A DNA stretch of 64,000 bases, from contig JAZARR010000153.1 in NCBI GenBank assembly GCA_037389465.1, positions 2,403,001-2,467,000 on the forward strand, in the 5' to 3' direction. Position numbers and translations under genes: made by a program. The first letter of the stretch is position 1, and each line of letters starts with the position of its first letter. The notes beneath the pieces are model-generated. The model was given only the letters and a program-made list of their open reading frames with translations. It made no database searches and had not been told where the DNA came from. This DNA comes from Baylisascaris procyonis. Taxonomy: Eukaryota > Nematoda > Chromadorea > Rhabditida > Ascarididae. Of the stretch, positions 49,934 to 62,080 are shown piece by piece.

Positions 49934-52900
49934 CTTGCAAATCAGACTATCTTACAGAGTTCTACAAACGTAGTGTCCATCTATATGTCTATATATGTCC
50001 GTCTACTTAGTTGAGTGAAGCGTTAGAATTTGCTCAAACGTGTGGGCTTCTCGATGCGGCTTCACTCTAAATACTCGTCTCATGAGCAATAGCCAATAAA
50101 TATAACGTGAAAATTGCTTTTGCAAATTTTTCAGAGGAATGTTCTAGTGAGAAAAAATATCTTTTTTCTTATTTCCAGGGCTGTCATCAACAGATTGGTC
50201 ACAAGGAAAATGCGTGAATATGTTGCATTTTGCTATTGTTGGTTTGATGACTTCCTGGTAGAAAGAAAGATATGACTAGTACAGTTAATTGCTTTGTCGC
50301 AGATGCACATTCACCTCACCTCAATGCAGATCCACCTAAAGCAATTTTGAAGTAGCCACCGCCCCTATGTTTACTGACAATCGACCAGCGATTGGAAAAT
50401 TAAGCGATTATAACGACCGTATTTTGGACGATGCTCAGTTTCCCAACATTTTCCTTCTTTATTTGTCTGAACACTACTTATTGCAGAAATATATGCAGAT
50501 TTTTAACGCACTTAGATGCTTATAGATCATTTCGAGATGGATGGATCAAAGTGTCGTGCGATACATAAGGCCATCTTATGGTGCATATAGTACCCATCAA
50601 AACTGATGCCTTTACCTATGGTGACTCCAGAGTTGAAGACATTGGACAGAAACAGATATACGCGCAGACGTGAAATCCACAAAGAATTCGCTACATCAGC
50701 CATTAGGGATTGCGCATACGCATAGACTTATAGAATGCGCAGACACGAAGTCGTTTTATGGGCGATTAGGAACTCCAAGTTTACACGCATATACGAAGCA
50801 AATTTGCAAATGCACATAATAAATGAAGTTGCTTACACTTTACAGCCGCTTTATCGAATAAAACAGCTCGCAGATCTAAGGATGAAATAGAAGTTGAATC
50901 CTGAGAATTGCAGTCTATAAAAACTTTAGGTGTCTAATCTGAACATGGTAACAACGACAAATCCAGGCATCACGAAAGGTCAGGACGCTGGAATGCGGAA
51001 GTGACACAAGCAATTATTCAGCGCCACTCGCCTTCAGCTCAAAACTTTGCTGCCACATTGTCCCACAACCTAGTACCATGAGAACCCCGTCCCCCGACAT
51101 ATAGATGGCCGCAAACTCCTACTTTATCCATCGCTTATATCCGCCTCGTCATTCCTACTCGACGACTGCGGCCTTCTAATCGTAGCGATTGACTCCATGC
51201 ATGAACTGTTCGCACGGTTTGCAATACGGCCAACAGAGATGCAAAGAAATCTTTAGCATGCAATTAAAAACTCAGGTTGTCAATAGCTGCTGCATCCAGT
51301 CGCATTTTACGCATGTTCATATTTGCCAGTCTGCATATTTGACTACTGAAGCATGATCTAGTACAATTTCACATTTTTTGTTACGGCATGATGTGATATA
51401 ATGCAATTCTCAAAAACTCGGAGTCATTGAAGTATATTATCGCTTAAATCATGAAAGTTTTGATGTGATTAACTATGACAAATTTATTAATTCGAACGTT
51501 CCGAAATGAGAAAATTTAGAGAAATATATGGGCACGAGGAGCAACAACGAGCAAAAACTTCACCGATCCTCATAGAGATAAAATTAGCGTAATTGTTGGA
51601 ATGATTGTTTCTCTTTTCGGAAATTTCGGAACGAATAAAGAATAGTATAGTACAGATGAAAAATCATATTAAGCTAAGATTAACTGTCCTCAAAATTGCT
51701 GCTAACGATTGTTTTATTAATGATGAAATTTGGTTTTTCATACTATTTCTTGTCATTTCTAACTCTTGAAATTGGAATTTTGTATTTCATCAGCATACAC
51801 GACTATTTTTCTATCAAATCGCATTTTTTCGAAGGCGAAGAAAAGAAAAAAACACGTGGATAGGAAGGTATAGCACATTGTAACGCCTCGAAATCGATAA
51901 GCTTTTAACATATTGTGTAGACTGCAAATATTTCCATTTTATGCTTGCTCATATAAATTCTTAATAAACTGAGAGTGTCTTCTTATATATAAAGTATGTT
52001 CTCCATTAATTGAAGGCTTATGTATAGGTTGACGGTGCCATAAACCTTCTCGATATTACGTTGAACAACGTTCGCCATTTATCGTTTCGCTTTTGCGAAT
52101 TTTTACAGAAAAAAAAAAAGTGCCGAAAACATTGAACTTCCACATTAACCTCATCGCTGAGTTGTTTATAATGCTGAAACTTAAAAAAATTTCAATATTG
52201 ACGTTAGTTCCAATAGAAATCTTTAATTTGTCGCATTTTCGCATAAATGTTATCGCTCGTTTACGACGATCATATCGGTAAATTTTCATCGATCATAGTG
52301 TTTATTCCGTTAAAATGGTATAATTAAAAAGAAAGTCGAGTTATGTGGCATGATGTGATTTTTCTAAATTTCATCATTTTATTTTCAATTCGATCAAAAA
52401 TTTTATTTAACTGCATTAAGGTGAATGTCTTTATAATAAATCGACATTAAGTTTGTCCACCTTCAATGTGTCCGTTTCTTGTTGCGCTTTCCTACTATAT
52501 CATATCAATATCCTCTTTGGCAATAAACTGTTGTTTCTTCTAAAAAATTTCTGCATTCACATTTTTTTTCAGCATATCTCATTCGAATATACTATCTCGC
52601 ATAGTTTTCTCATGTTCCTACGATTCTATGGGGAACTTTTCTTGCTCGTGAAGGCATCATTCACATTTCTAACATGCTTTATGCAGAAGAGATCCCATGG
52701 GCCCCACGGTTGGCGTATGCTCCGAAAATCTCAGCACTTCCAGGATGCAGAGGCTCCTGCGACGAGGGCCGCTTTGGTCTAAAATCATTGAACCATTTTT
52801 CACCTTTGTGAGATGATCCAAACGGGCGGAGAGGGAAGCTAAATAAACTCTAAACACTGCTGCTCAATAAACGTCTACCTTATCTGCTTAGATGCATGTA

Positions 52901-53175
52901 GTGAATGCAAATAAATGACAAATATACTGAGCTAATGAAAAAAAAATTCTCTCTAAATGGTTTCAACACATTTCTATGAGTAAATATTTCATCCTAATTT
53001 CTCCTCCAACTTCGCAACAAAGTTCCCCGTCCACTATTCGGTGCTTGAAAATAAGAACAAACCCGCTCAATATGTAGTCATTTATATTTCAAATTGTTCA
53101 ACATGAACAGACATAATTAACACAAAATATGCAAAAGTGAAAATCGATGAATTCAAATAAATTCCCCATATAGAA
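49934..53175. other. No secure gene; possible coding scraps
   Basis: A short minus-strand exon-like frame after agtttcag near 52180 reads HYKQLSDEVNVEVQC. Another near 51.2 kb reads SSCMESIATIRRPQSSSRND. Both lack joinable partners. Copy 2 of the GC-rich repeat is at 52.7-52.8 kb. Confidence 0.4.
52680..52830 (+). repeat. GC-rich dispersed repeat, copy 2
   Basis: Plus-strand order: catgggccccacggttgg, then ctcagcacttccaggatgc, then aaccatttttcaccttt and gtgagatg. It parallels the copy at 30.6-31.1 kb in opposite orientation. It lies about 350 bp below the stop of the EF-Ts gene. Confidence 0.45.
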
Positions 53176-55400
53176 TCAATCGTTTTTGTTGGCATATTCT
53201 CCAATTTCTGTTCTGAAAAAATCGACTATTTTGGCACCATGGCCAGTGACATATTCGTAGACCGTTTGTGATGGATTCAACATGAACGATTGATGCAGTA
53301 ATCTCGTCTCCGATTCATCGATTTGAGTTGTCTGGAATATGACTTTTGGCTTGACTGGTTTAAAGGACACAAAAACATGAAAGCAATAAAATCATGTAAA
53401 AAAAACATTAGTATTGACTTCATATATCAACAAAAAATATGCATTAGATATTTGTTGGTGGATCTATAAGATTGAAAGATTATCGATGAGAAGAGGGAAT
53501 AAGAGATAGAATACTATTCTGGTAGAGAGTAGCGTTGAAGAAGTAAAATTTATTCCCAAAAAAATTCGTTGAAATATTTTTTTAAACATCGGTCAACAAA
53601 AATATGGCGATCAAATGTTAGATTATTCCCCTTCCTTTAGCATCCGCCATTAATCAGTGCTGATCTCAATTTGAGGGTAACCTAAATCTCGCAAATAAAT
53701 ATGATTAATGCAGGAAGCTATTCAACTTACAGTACTCTTGCATTCTATTTTTCTACCTGCACAAATTGCATTCATAAATTCAAAGCCGTATTTTTGAATG
53801 AGATCTCTCTATAAGTGCCAAAAACATCAATCGCTTGCAAAGAAAGAATAGACTTGATTGCAGCGATGATTTATCGATGTGCTGTCATCATTGACTGTGA
53901 TGCTTTAAAAACTGAAAAGCTATGCCAATAACAAGTACTCCTCAATGAGGTTTCAAATCAGATGGGAATACTACGACACTGCCAATATGCAGCAACTATA
54001 GAAAGCGGAATCAACGATAACGTTGAAGAAAACACTTCCCGATTTAATCTGAGAGGATATCGTTACGAAATCGGGAAAAATTCAAAGCAATCAGCATATT
54101 TCAGCTATCTTTCAAACGTTCTTCCGGCATACGTCTTCTTCTAATGTTTAATTTCAACAATCGTTATTACTGGCCATTTCAATAACAATCATTAACACTT
54201 CTCACCTGGCTATCCTCAATTCAGGAGTGGATCTTATGCGATAAGATTGGAAGGGAACAGGATGTTCTATGTGGACAATTTTGACGGATGTTTGGGATAG
54301 AATGTTCAATATATGTTTCAAAACTCTTTTTTTTAGCCCATTTCAAAAATTGCTTTGCATTTCGCTTAACGCATCCGTTATCATAACAAACGTGTTTATA
54401 TCAATACAACATCACAAACCTGTACTTCTTCGTCGGTTTCACTATTTTCGTCTTTTTCGTTAATTGCTCGATCTAAGTTTTCCATTTTATTGCTTTCTTC
54501 CACTTCAACGATAGATGGTCCCAATGTTTCTGATCTTAAAAAATAATGCCCACATAATAGTAGAAGTGGATTCGAAGAAGCGATCATCGTCTATCTCGAT
54601 CGCATTTAATCGAAACTGCTCACTGCCAGCTTTCCCAATTTTCGAACCAAACCATGAGCAGTCCTAGTAATTTATGGATGGCTAGAGATTTAACCATCAA
54701 TACATTCAGAAACATATCGAAATAACCTAAAAATAGACGAAAAAGTTTAAAGAAGAACTAAAATGAAATGATGTAAACCGCCGAATTGAGTTCTGATATT
54801 TTATGTATCAAATGATTGAATATAAACTTTCTTATGCAGGCTCAACAGTACAGCGCTAATGCAATTTTATCTAACAGTATGCAGGATAATTAAAGGATGG
54901 CTGCTAGGCATATGCCAGCGTTCACAGCTACATCAATAGCGTTCATCACATCTCGTTTAGCGATCGTAACAACGAATAAACTGACACATTGCAGTATTTT
55001 TTTTTTCTCGAATCCGGCACTGAGAGTACTATCAATTTCAGAGTCATTTCCGCTTTACTGTGAAATATTATATTATTATTCGGTTATTAAGCTTGGAAAC
55101 AAACTTATAAGACAAAACTTGCCTCATTCCAACAACGTGTTGACAGATTTGTTCACCCAATTTCTTGATTGGGAACGAACCAGGTTGTGGTCGTCTCAAT
55201 CCAACCACCGATACAAATTTACCCATATCCACATGACTTGTACCCTCTATAAATTACATCACTGAACCATTCAGTGAACAAAAGAATTACTGTACAATTG
55301 ACATTGATGGAATTTATACATGGCAACGATGCCAACTACCTACCAGATAGATAACGGGAACGGGTGGTCAATAGGAGCATGAGGCACTTTAATATTGTAG

Positions 55401-55457
<57 letters not shown>

Positions 55458-57761
55458 GGTCGTAAAGACAAACTAGAAAAAACTGGAAGAAAATCGAGAA
55501 ATTGCCGGACGTAAATTTCTGAAACCTCGAGAAAGAGTGTAAGAAGTTGCCAAGACTGTGGGACATGTAAGTTACTCCTAGTTATGGCCTAAAATGATAA
55601 AAGAGTTCGCGAATATCGTGGATAAAAACTTCGCATGCGACTAAGAAACGTCAACATTTTCGCCTGTCGCAGATGCTTTATAGTAAGTATTATCGAAGAA
55701 AACATCTTACTCTTATTACTGCTTTCCCTCCCTCACATTCCTTCTTCATAACCAGCAACCATCACCTTGATGATGTATTTAACAATAAAGGTTTAATATA
55801 GTCGCATGCGAACATTGCAGAAATCAATTCTGACGGCTCTAGCCGCAATGAAATTGTTTTAGCAATGGTACCTCGAGGATGTGCATATCCAAATAGTGCA
55901 ACTCCAGGATCGGCAATGATCAGCTGCACTTTGGAGACTGTTATGTTCTCGCCAAGTTTACCTATCATTGATGTTAGGGCCTCCTTCAATGAAACATCAC
56001 CTGGTGTCGACTTCAACGAATCGAACTCTGGAATTATCCATTGATAAATTAATAGTAAATAAGTGCATAGATATTAGAAATTATTGAATCTATTTGCTTA
56101 GTAAGATTACGAGTAGGGAATACCCTATTGAATTATACTCTAGAAGCTGGAAACTTGTTATTGTTTGTTCATCATTTGCGCATCCTTGTGATATTATGAC
56201 TTTTCTTAGAAAGACTTGCAGCGAAAGAAAAACACTTCCTTCTAGTCAAACAAAGTAAGAATTGAATTAATTTTAACCACTTTCGATAAGAAACCGAAAA
56301 TGAATCGAATCTTAAAATAATAATATTTAAGGATAAAATGAATCGTTCAGTTGCGAACATTTCTACTTGAATTTCCGTACACATTTGAATTATCGAATGA
56401 ACTAGAAAGATATCTGCCTTCGATTGCTTCTTCCCTTGTTCCATTTCACTCAGATTTTCGAAAAAAAAAAGGAAAAAAAAACTTCGACTAAAATGATAGT
56501 AGCCAAAGAACTATTAGATGCCATAATTGAGGTTAATAGGCAATAAACTTTTTCATTGCATATAACATGAAAGGCGACCAGGCAGATAAAGCTCAAAAAC
56601 ACGAAAATATTTGGCCCTCCAACATAAACGTTCGTTGGAAGTGCTTAAATGAATTTTGCTTATATAGGATGCAAAAATATGTGCAAGAAGTGATGCACTC
56701 ACATTAGTGCTATTGGTGCAACTACTGAATGGAATTAAACCCTATTGTAGAATAGAGATTATAAAATTTGTAATCATTACAGCCTTTTGTTTAGGTATAT
56801 TTCGTTATAGGATACTTCATGTAATTCATCAATAATAATGAGTATAGAAAAAAGAGAGAAATAAACTGACGTTTTGATTTGACAACGAAACGCTCGCCGG
56901 ATGCAGAACTTGTCGCTGCATACTCTTTCGATGATGATAACGCTGATAGAGTTATTAATTCCACCTAGGGAATATAAATAATTAGAGATGAACTGTCGCA
57001 TCTAAATTCTCAGCAACACTAAAATCTCTCTGAACTTCGGCAAAGATGACTTAATTAAAAAATTTTCGAGCGCTATTTTTTTAAATTTTCATAATAGAGT
57101 ATATTTTCAGAGATGTTCTTGGCCATATTTAACAGTTTTGGCTCGATCTTTGCATTCTGAACTTCTTTTTATTTATCTTTGATTTTGGTAAGTGCAATAT
57201 TACTTCTCTTTCAGTATATCCATGATTATTTGGGAACTCGATGCGATTCTAATTAGGCGGAACAGACACAGAAGGTGATAGAACTCGAGCAAGGAAGGGA
57301 AAGAAAGGTCGCCCATTTATAGAACCGAAACCTTATTTCACCTGAGAATTGGCTCTGATCATCACAGATCACAACATAGTAAATAATGGATTTAGAACGT
57401 ACAAGATTTTTGAAATCTGCACCACGCGCAACGAAATCCGTTTCACAATTCACTTCAACTACGGCTGCTGTATGTCCTTCGGTAATCACTGATACTAGAC
57501 CGTTTTTAACTTGTCGATGACTCAAGCTAAAATATTATACACTCTCTTATGTTAGTATCCATTAAACATCAGCAAATTAAAGCTCGAAATGTATCAAAGA
57601 GGAAATAAATGGTGGAATCATTTACATCTGTCATCAACGATGCTAATACCGTAATGCAGCTGTCAACAACGCCGACAAACTATATTGCATTTTCAGAAGT
57701 AGCAAATGCATTCTATTTTATTTTAATAGAAATCGAAGTTATTTTGAATAAGAACCCTATA

Positions 57762-57827
<66 letters not shown>

Positions 57828-60654
57828 CAGTTCGATATATTATAAAAATTTCACTTGATTCTATTTTTGTTCCATCTTTTTTTTGTTCAAAAATTGCATT
57901 ACATATTTTCCTTAAATTCATCGAAAATCTACGCTATATTTCTGAAAAACTTCATTTCATATTGCATTGTATTTATATGCAATTTAAGTTTTATGCTCAA
58001 TTTTACTTCAATAAAAATAATAAACATATTCGATGAATATAATTCATAGAAATCAAAAAAGTTCTTCAGCGAGTGGAAATTATTATTGGTTTCAAACTTT
58101 TTAAAGAGGAATCAAATTAAATTAAAATAAATTAAAAAAATTTGATAAAGAACGATGCGATAAAAAGAATGGGGCTGATAATAGCGCAAAGGACGCCTAA
58201 AAAATGGGATAGTAATACTAAAAATGAAATGTGCTACGTCAAGAGTTTTGTATAAACGAATTCAAATCTATTCTCAGCTGAAAATTTGTAAGGCGATTGA
58301 GTCATGAAGGTAGAAATTTCGAAGAAACTGAAATTATTTTCTTCGATCCTTCATCTTCATTCAATAAAAAGTAGAAAAACGCATCAGAAGACCCGGCACG
58401 ATATGCGCTTTTGTAAATTCATTTGACGAACCAATCCCACCATCATAAATCCCTTGCAACTAATGAAATAGGCGATTAGCATATTCATTTCGTACCTCTA
58501 GCTTTAATTATTTCGGTGTTGAAGCCGGCTGGGCACACAGACAAGCACAGCTTTAGTTATGTCCTTCAATAAGGCAACCGACTATGGATTGGTGATTGGA
58601 AAAATTGGTTCTTTAGGTGCACTGCTGCAAAATGATTCCCTATGCACTTCTCATTCCTATTACTTCTATATGGAAGTTTGATGTGGAATAGAACGAGAAA
58701 AGATTTATTGAAGAATCTTTCAAACCTATGAACTAAAGGTACAAATCGTTGATGTAAAGCAAAATGAGAAGGAATACTTGGCCGCTTTTGTCCATCCCTC
58801 TTTGGCGGCCAATTCCCTAAGCCATTTCTCAGCATCCTCGAGGCGTTCTGGACCAAATTGAAGTAAAGCCTTCCTACAGTTTACATAACTGTATCCAGTA
58901 CGTTTGCGTAATTCCTTCAATGCCTGCAATAAAAACTTTAATGCATAACTTGGTGAGAGCGCTTTTTTTTGATTATCTTGTCGCAAATATGATGTAAAAG
59001 TGCTCCAACTCTGAACACTTTGACATCAAGTGATTGGCAAGGAAATTAAGACTGCTCTTAAATATACAAATGATATAGCTTGAACTATAAGCGGCAGAAC
59101 TTCTAAACTGAAAGAAATGGTTTGGGAAGGGAACACGAGGAACGGATAGGAAAGTTGATCTTCTCGCTATGCAAAAGAAAGACAATGAGAAAGGAAAAAT
59201 TTCGGCTTTCATGAAAAAAAAAAAAACGGAGGATGTTTTATAAATAGATCCATAAGTCTTTAGAAAACTAAAGTTGATTAGTAAACCTAAAATTTCCGGA
59301 ATTTCTTTTCTTGAAATTTGCATAAAAATCCAATAAAACCCTCAAATTTTTATTTACTTCAATGCCAAGTGCAAAATGTTAGAACATTTCAAATGCACTC
59401 TTTGGTTGATACAAATCGCTAAACGAATCATAAACATACGATTTGAAGATGGTTATGATTTGAAGTGAAAGTTCGCAAAGAAAATATAACCTGAAGACAA
59501 ACCTTAATGATAAATAAATATCTCCATTTTGTTTAAAGAAGATTTAATTATTATAAATATTAACTGTTCATCAAGCATTAAGTGCTCTCTATCAAGCCAA
59601 ACACTGAAAATGGCCAAAAATTTTCTAATAAACGACTAAACTTACAGCAGTAACCTCTGCTACTTTCCCCTCTCACAAGCTAGTACCAATACACAAACGT
59701 TAGCCATGACCAAATATTTCATTGAGGCTTTATACTTTCCATTACGGTAATATTTAGAGGATACCAGCTCAATCATCATTCATTAAATATGCATAAAACG
59801 ATTATGAATATGCAAATTTTGAGTGGCTTTCTCGCTGAATAACAAACATTCTTTAGGCTATTAGAATAAACGATCACAGTGAGAGCAAATCGATGTGTGC
59901 GCAAAAAATTGCCTATTTTCAGATATTCTTATACTATGAAATCTTATTAAATACATCAAGGTGTTTCATTGATTGAATATGTCGATTTGAACGAAACATT
60001 GCAAAGAGAGAACGATTGAGGATGCTTAATCGTCAAATGTTTTATCACTATCCTTCTCAAAATTGTACTATAAAACGTATTACTAGTAATATCCTGTCTA
60101 CACCCACGGAAATATGTATGCGCCTGTTCGTTAACTTCAATTGGGAAACCCGTGAACCTAAGATTACGAAATCCGATGGATACGTCCTGCTGCATAAGAT
60201 AGACAATCTCCCATATCATTCTTCACGCCGATACATAAATTTTGAGGATGTATTTAAAAATTACGATACTGTATTAATTCTAGTTGGGCTACAAAAATAC
60301 AGAATACTGTAGAAGATTTGTGTGAGCATTTGAGCGAGTAAAAATATAAAAGCATCATTGCGCATATTAGCATTGTTGTTGTTGTGAAATCTTTATTGTT
60401 CGTGTTTAATTATTGATCATTTTTGAAACCGGTTGGTGAAATGATGCGAAAGCGCATGTTGTGCCATTTCTTCTGGCGTATTTTCCTGAATGGTTTTTTT
60501 TTCAGAGCTTTTATTAATGAATAATAGCAGTTTGGTTAAAGAAAATAAATCAAACCTCCTTATCAACTTTGGGTAATGCGGCACTAGAGGCATCTGTACT
60601 CAAACATACTCGACCAGCAGACGCTAAACGAACCAATGATCGAAGACGCAACAT
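53176..60654 (-). CDS. TSFM: Mitochondrial elongation factor Ts, 8 exons, 337 aa
   Basis: Guanine-nucleotide exchange factor that recycles mitochondrial EF-Tu during translation in the matrix. Exons on the minus strand: 60654-60556, 58923-58778, 57526-57403, 56964-56871, 56027-55872, 55246-55123, 54534-54420, 53331-53176 (stop included). Phases agree at every junction and the total is 1014 nt. Residues 1-33 are a typical transit peptide (starts [15 protein letters not shown]; Arg-rich, no acidic residue before the cleavage area). Residues about 34-81 are the helical EF-Tu-binding domain ([16 protein letters not shown]). Residues 106-116 read [11 protein letters not shown], the EF-Ts signature. 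The core follows (IGKLGEN; QHVVGM), then an acidic linker in exon 7 as in animal orthologues, and the C-terminal segment ending in [11 protein letters not shown]. Length is close to the human protein (about 325). The intron after exon 6 uses a GC donor. Two introns carry (TA)n tracts. The ATG follows a ccag directly, so a spliced leader or 5' UTR intron is possible. Exon 1 start and exon 8 acceptor are the least certain points. Confidence 0.95.
55121..55122 (-). promoter_or_regulatory. GC 5' splice site in the EF-Ts gene
   Basis: Exon 6 ends ATG AG and the intron begins GCAAGT, the usual context of GC-AG introns. The next exon starts at 54534 and completes AGA, giving GMRSETLG. The nearby GT (CAA followed by GTTTTG) would leave the wrong phase for that exon. 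Confidence 0.8.
55409..55453. repeat. (TA)n microsatellite
   Basis: Pure TA run in intron 5 of the EF-Ts gene. Confidence 0.95.
57761..57825. repeat. (TA)n microsatellite
   Basis: TA run with a single tgta interruption in intron 2 of the EF-Ts gene. Confidence 0.95.
60556..60654 (-). CDS. TSFM: Transit-peptide exon of mitochondrial EF-Ts
   Basis: First coding exon, 33 codons, ending in phase 0 at GAG followed by GTTTGA. It encodes a positively charged amphipathic leader ([14 protein letters not shown]) and then a Ser/Ala/Thr-rich stretch ending VDKE, which joins [12 protein letters not shown] of exon 2. It is too short to stand out as an open frame; I found it by searching upstream for a phase-0 exon with a mitochondrial leader. 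The in-phase join to the EF-Ts domain and the leader composition support it. Confidence 0.85.
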
Positions 60655-60817
60655 CTGGAACCTTCCAGATGTATGATTCTCTATAAGAAACATCCGTTAA
60701 ACGTTTCTGATATTGATTTACTGGTAGTTCGATCTGTACAACGCCGAGAGGAGAACCTAAACCACTGAGAAAAGTGCCAAGAAGGCTGACAAATTAAGCG
60801 TTTATTGCGACTTAGAT

Positions 60818-60905
60818 CATCGGGTCAACTGGGGAATCAGATCAGCAGACCAACCGGGGATTCAGATAATCAAATCAACCGGGGATTCAGATAATCAGAT
60901 CAATC
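60818..60905. repeat. 25-bp tandem repeat, about 3.5 copies
   Basis: Units of 25 bp containing caaccggggattcagata start at 60826, 60851 and 60876, with partial flanks. The first unit is diverged. It lies about 170 bp upstream of the EF-Ts start codon. Confidence 0.85.
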
Positions 60906-61668
60906 GATTGCTTCCATATAACAAATAAATAAATAAAACAACTGCCATTAATTGTGATCCTAATTAATTGTTTGGTTTTACCAATACGCAATCAAAGAAA
61001 AAAAAAATTCATTCTCTATAGCTAGGAAGAAATTCCCATATGGAAATTTTATAGAACTTCCGCACACCGATACTATTCATCGAAATCGATCGTCGAGTAA
61101 GAAACAAAGTTTTGAAGGACGCTGAAAACGTCCATCTCACTCAACAATTCTTTAATTGTTTGTTTTCTTCTCGGGTCAGCTGAAAATAATATACAGCAAG
61201 GAGATACAGGTGCGTATACCTAGCATAAGTGGGCAGGTATTAAAGACCATGGTGGTTTCCTTGTGAAAAGCTTGCAAGAAAAGAGTATCTACCCGACCAG
61301 GTAGGCAAAGTGGTAATATTTCCCACGGATTTTTTAAAGTTATTTTATGAGAGGGTAAAGATTGCAGCTGGAGTAAGTTTTCTTGGGAATATTCGATCGC
61401 GGTTACTTGAATAAAATTGCACAACTCTATGGAATTTGACCTGAGCCAATATCACATGACTCTAGCGCCGGACGAAATTTGATGAGAAGACAATACTATA
61501 AATTTAAGGAGATCGTTCTTTTGGAAGATTTTTGAGCATTATTGGCAATTTTCCAAATAATTTCAGAAACCACTTTTCATTGTGAGAGGAAAATTTAGTC
61601 GGTTCGCTTGATCATTCTATCAACTTTTCGTAACGCCACTCGAACGAGCCGAGCCGACCGAATCTTAC

Positions 61669-61684
61669 AAAGTGACGTCACTTT
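61669..61684. promoter_or_regulatory. Perfect 16-bp palindrome containing a CRE
   Basis: aaagtgacgtcacttt is a perfect palindrome around TGACGTCA (61673-61680), the CREB/ATF consensus. It lies about 1 kb upstream of the EF-Ts start and about 0.4 kb before the plus-strand exon at 62081, in a GC-richer stretch, so it could serve either gene. Confidence 0.4.
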
Positions 61685-61717
61685 TGCACAAAGTCGACGG
61701 TTAATTCTGAAAGCGGT

Positions 61718-61760
61718 TGTGTCTGTGTGTGTGTGTGTGTGGGGGGGGGGGGAGGGGTTG
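61718..61760. repeat. (GT)n followed by a G run
   Basis: A tgtgtctgtgtgtgtg stretch and a run of about twelve G (61740-61755 region), close to the CRE palindrome. It creates the His/Thr/Pro run in an open frame of the other strand. Confidence 0.9.
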
Positions 61761-62080
61761 TGGAACGCGGAGGGTCTGACCGACAATGTGTAGGAAAAGC
61801 GGTTGACTTGGAAACTCAGAGGAAGCGTCTCGAAGGGAAAACATTTCGATGAGAAAACAAATCGAATCGACGTTAGCAGAACGCAATGAAAAAGGACGAT
61901 GAGTAATAAATCATTCGCTACCAAATGATTATATTTGAATTTATATTTATATTTCTTTGCCTGGTGGGAAAGGAGCATATATGAACTGCGACTAGGAGAC
62001 CCACCCCCAGCCCGCCCCGTTGCTTTCTGAAAGGACGAATTTGTATTATGAATATATATGCGTCTATCATATTTGCCTAG

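Larger units (their letters stand above)
60655..62080. other. Divergent intergenic region, probable promoter area
   Basis: Lies between the EF-Ts start (minus strand) and the plus-strand exon at 62081. Holds the 25-bp tandem repeat, the CRE palindrome, a GC-richer stretch at about 61.6-61.8 kb and the GT/G run. A 164-codon minus-strand frame across 61595-62089 is judged spurious. Confidence 0.45.

Noticed and set aside
54897..55265. 122-codon open frame on the plus strand
   Set aside because: It is the antisense of EF-Ts exon 6 (55246-55123), whose minus-strand reading includes QHVVGM and fixed phases on both sides.
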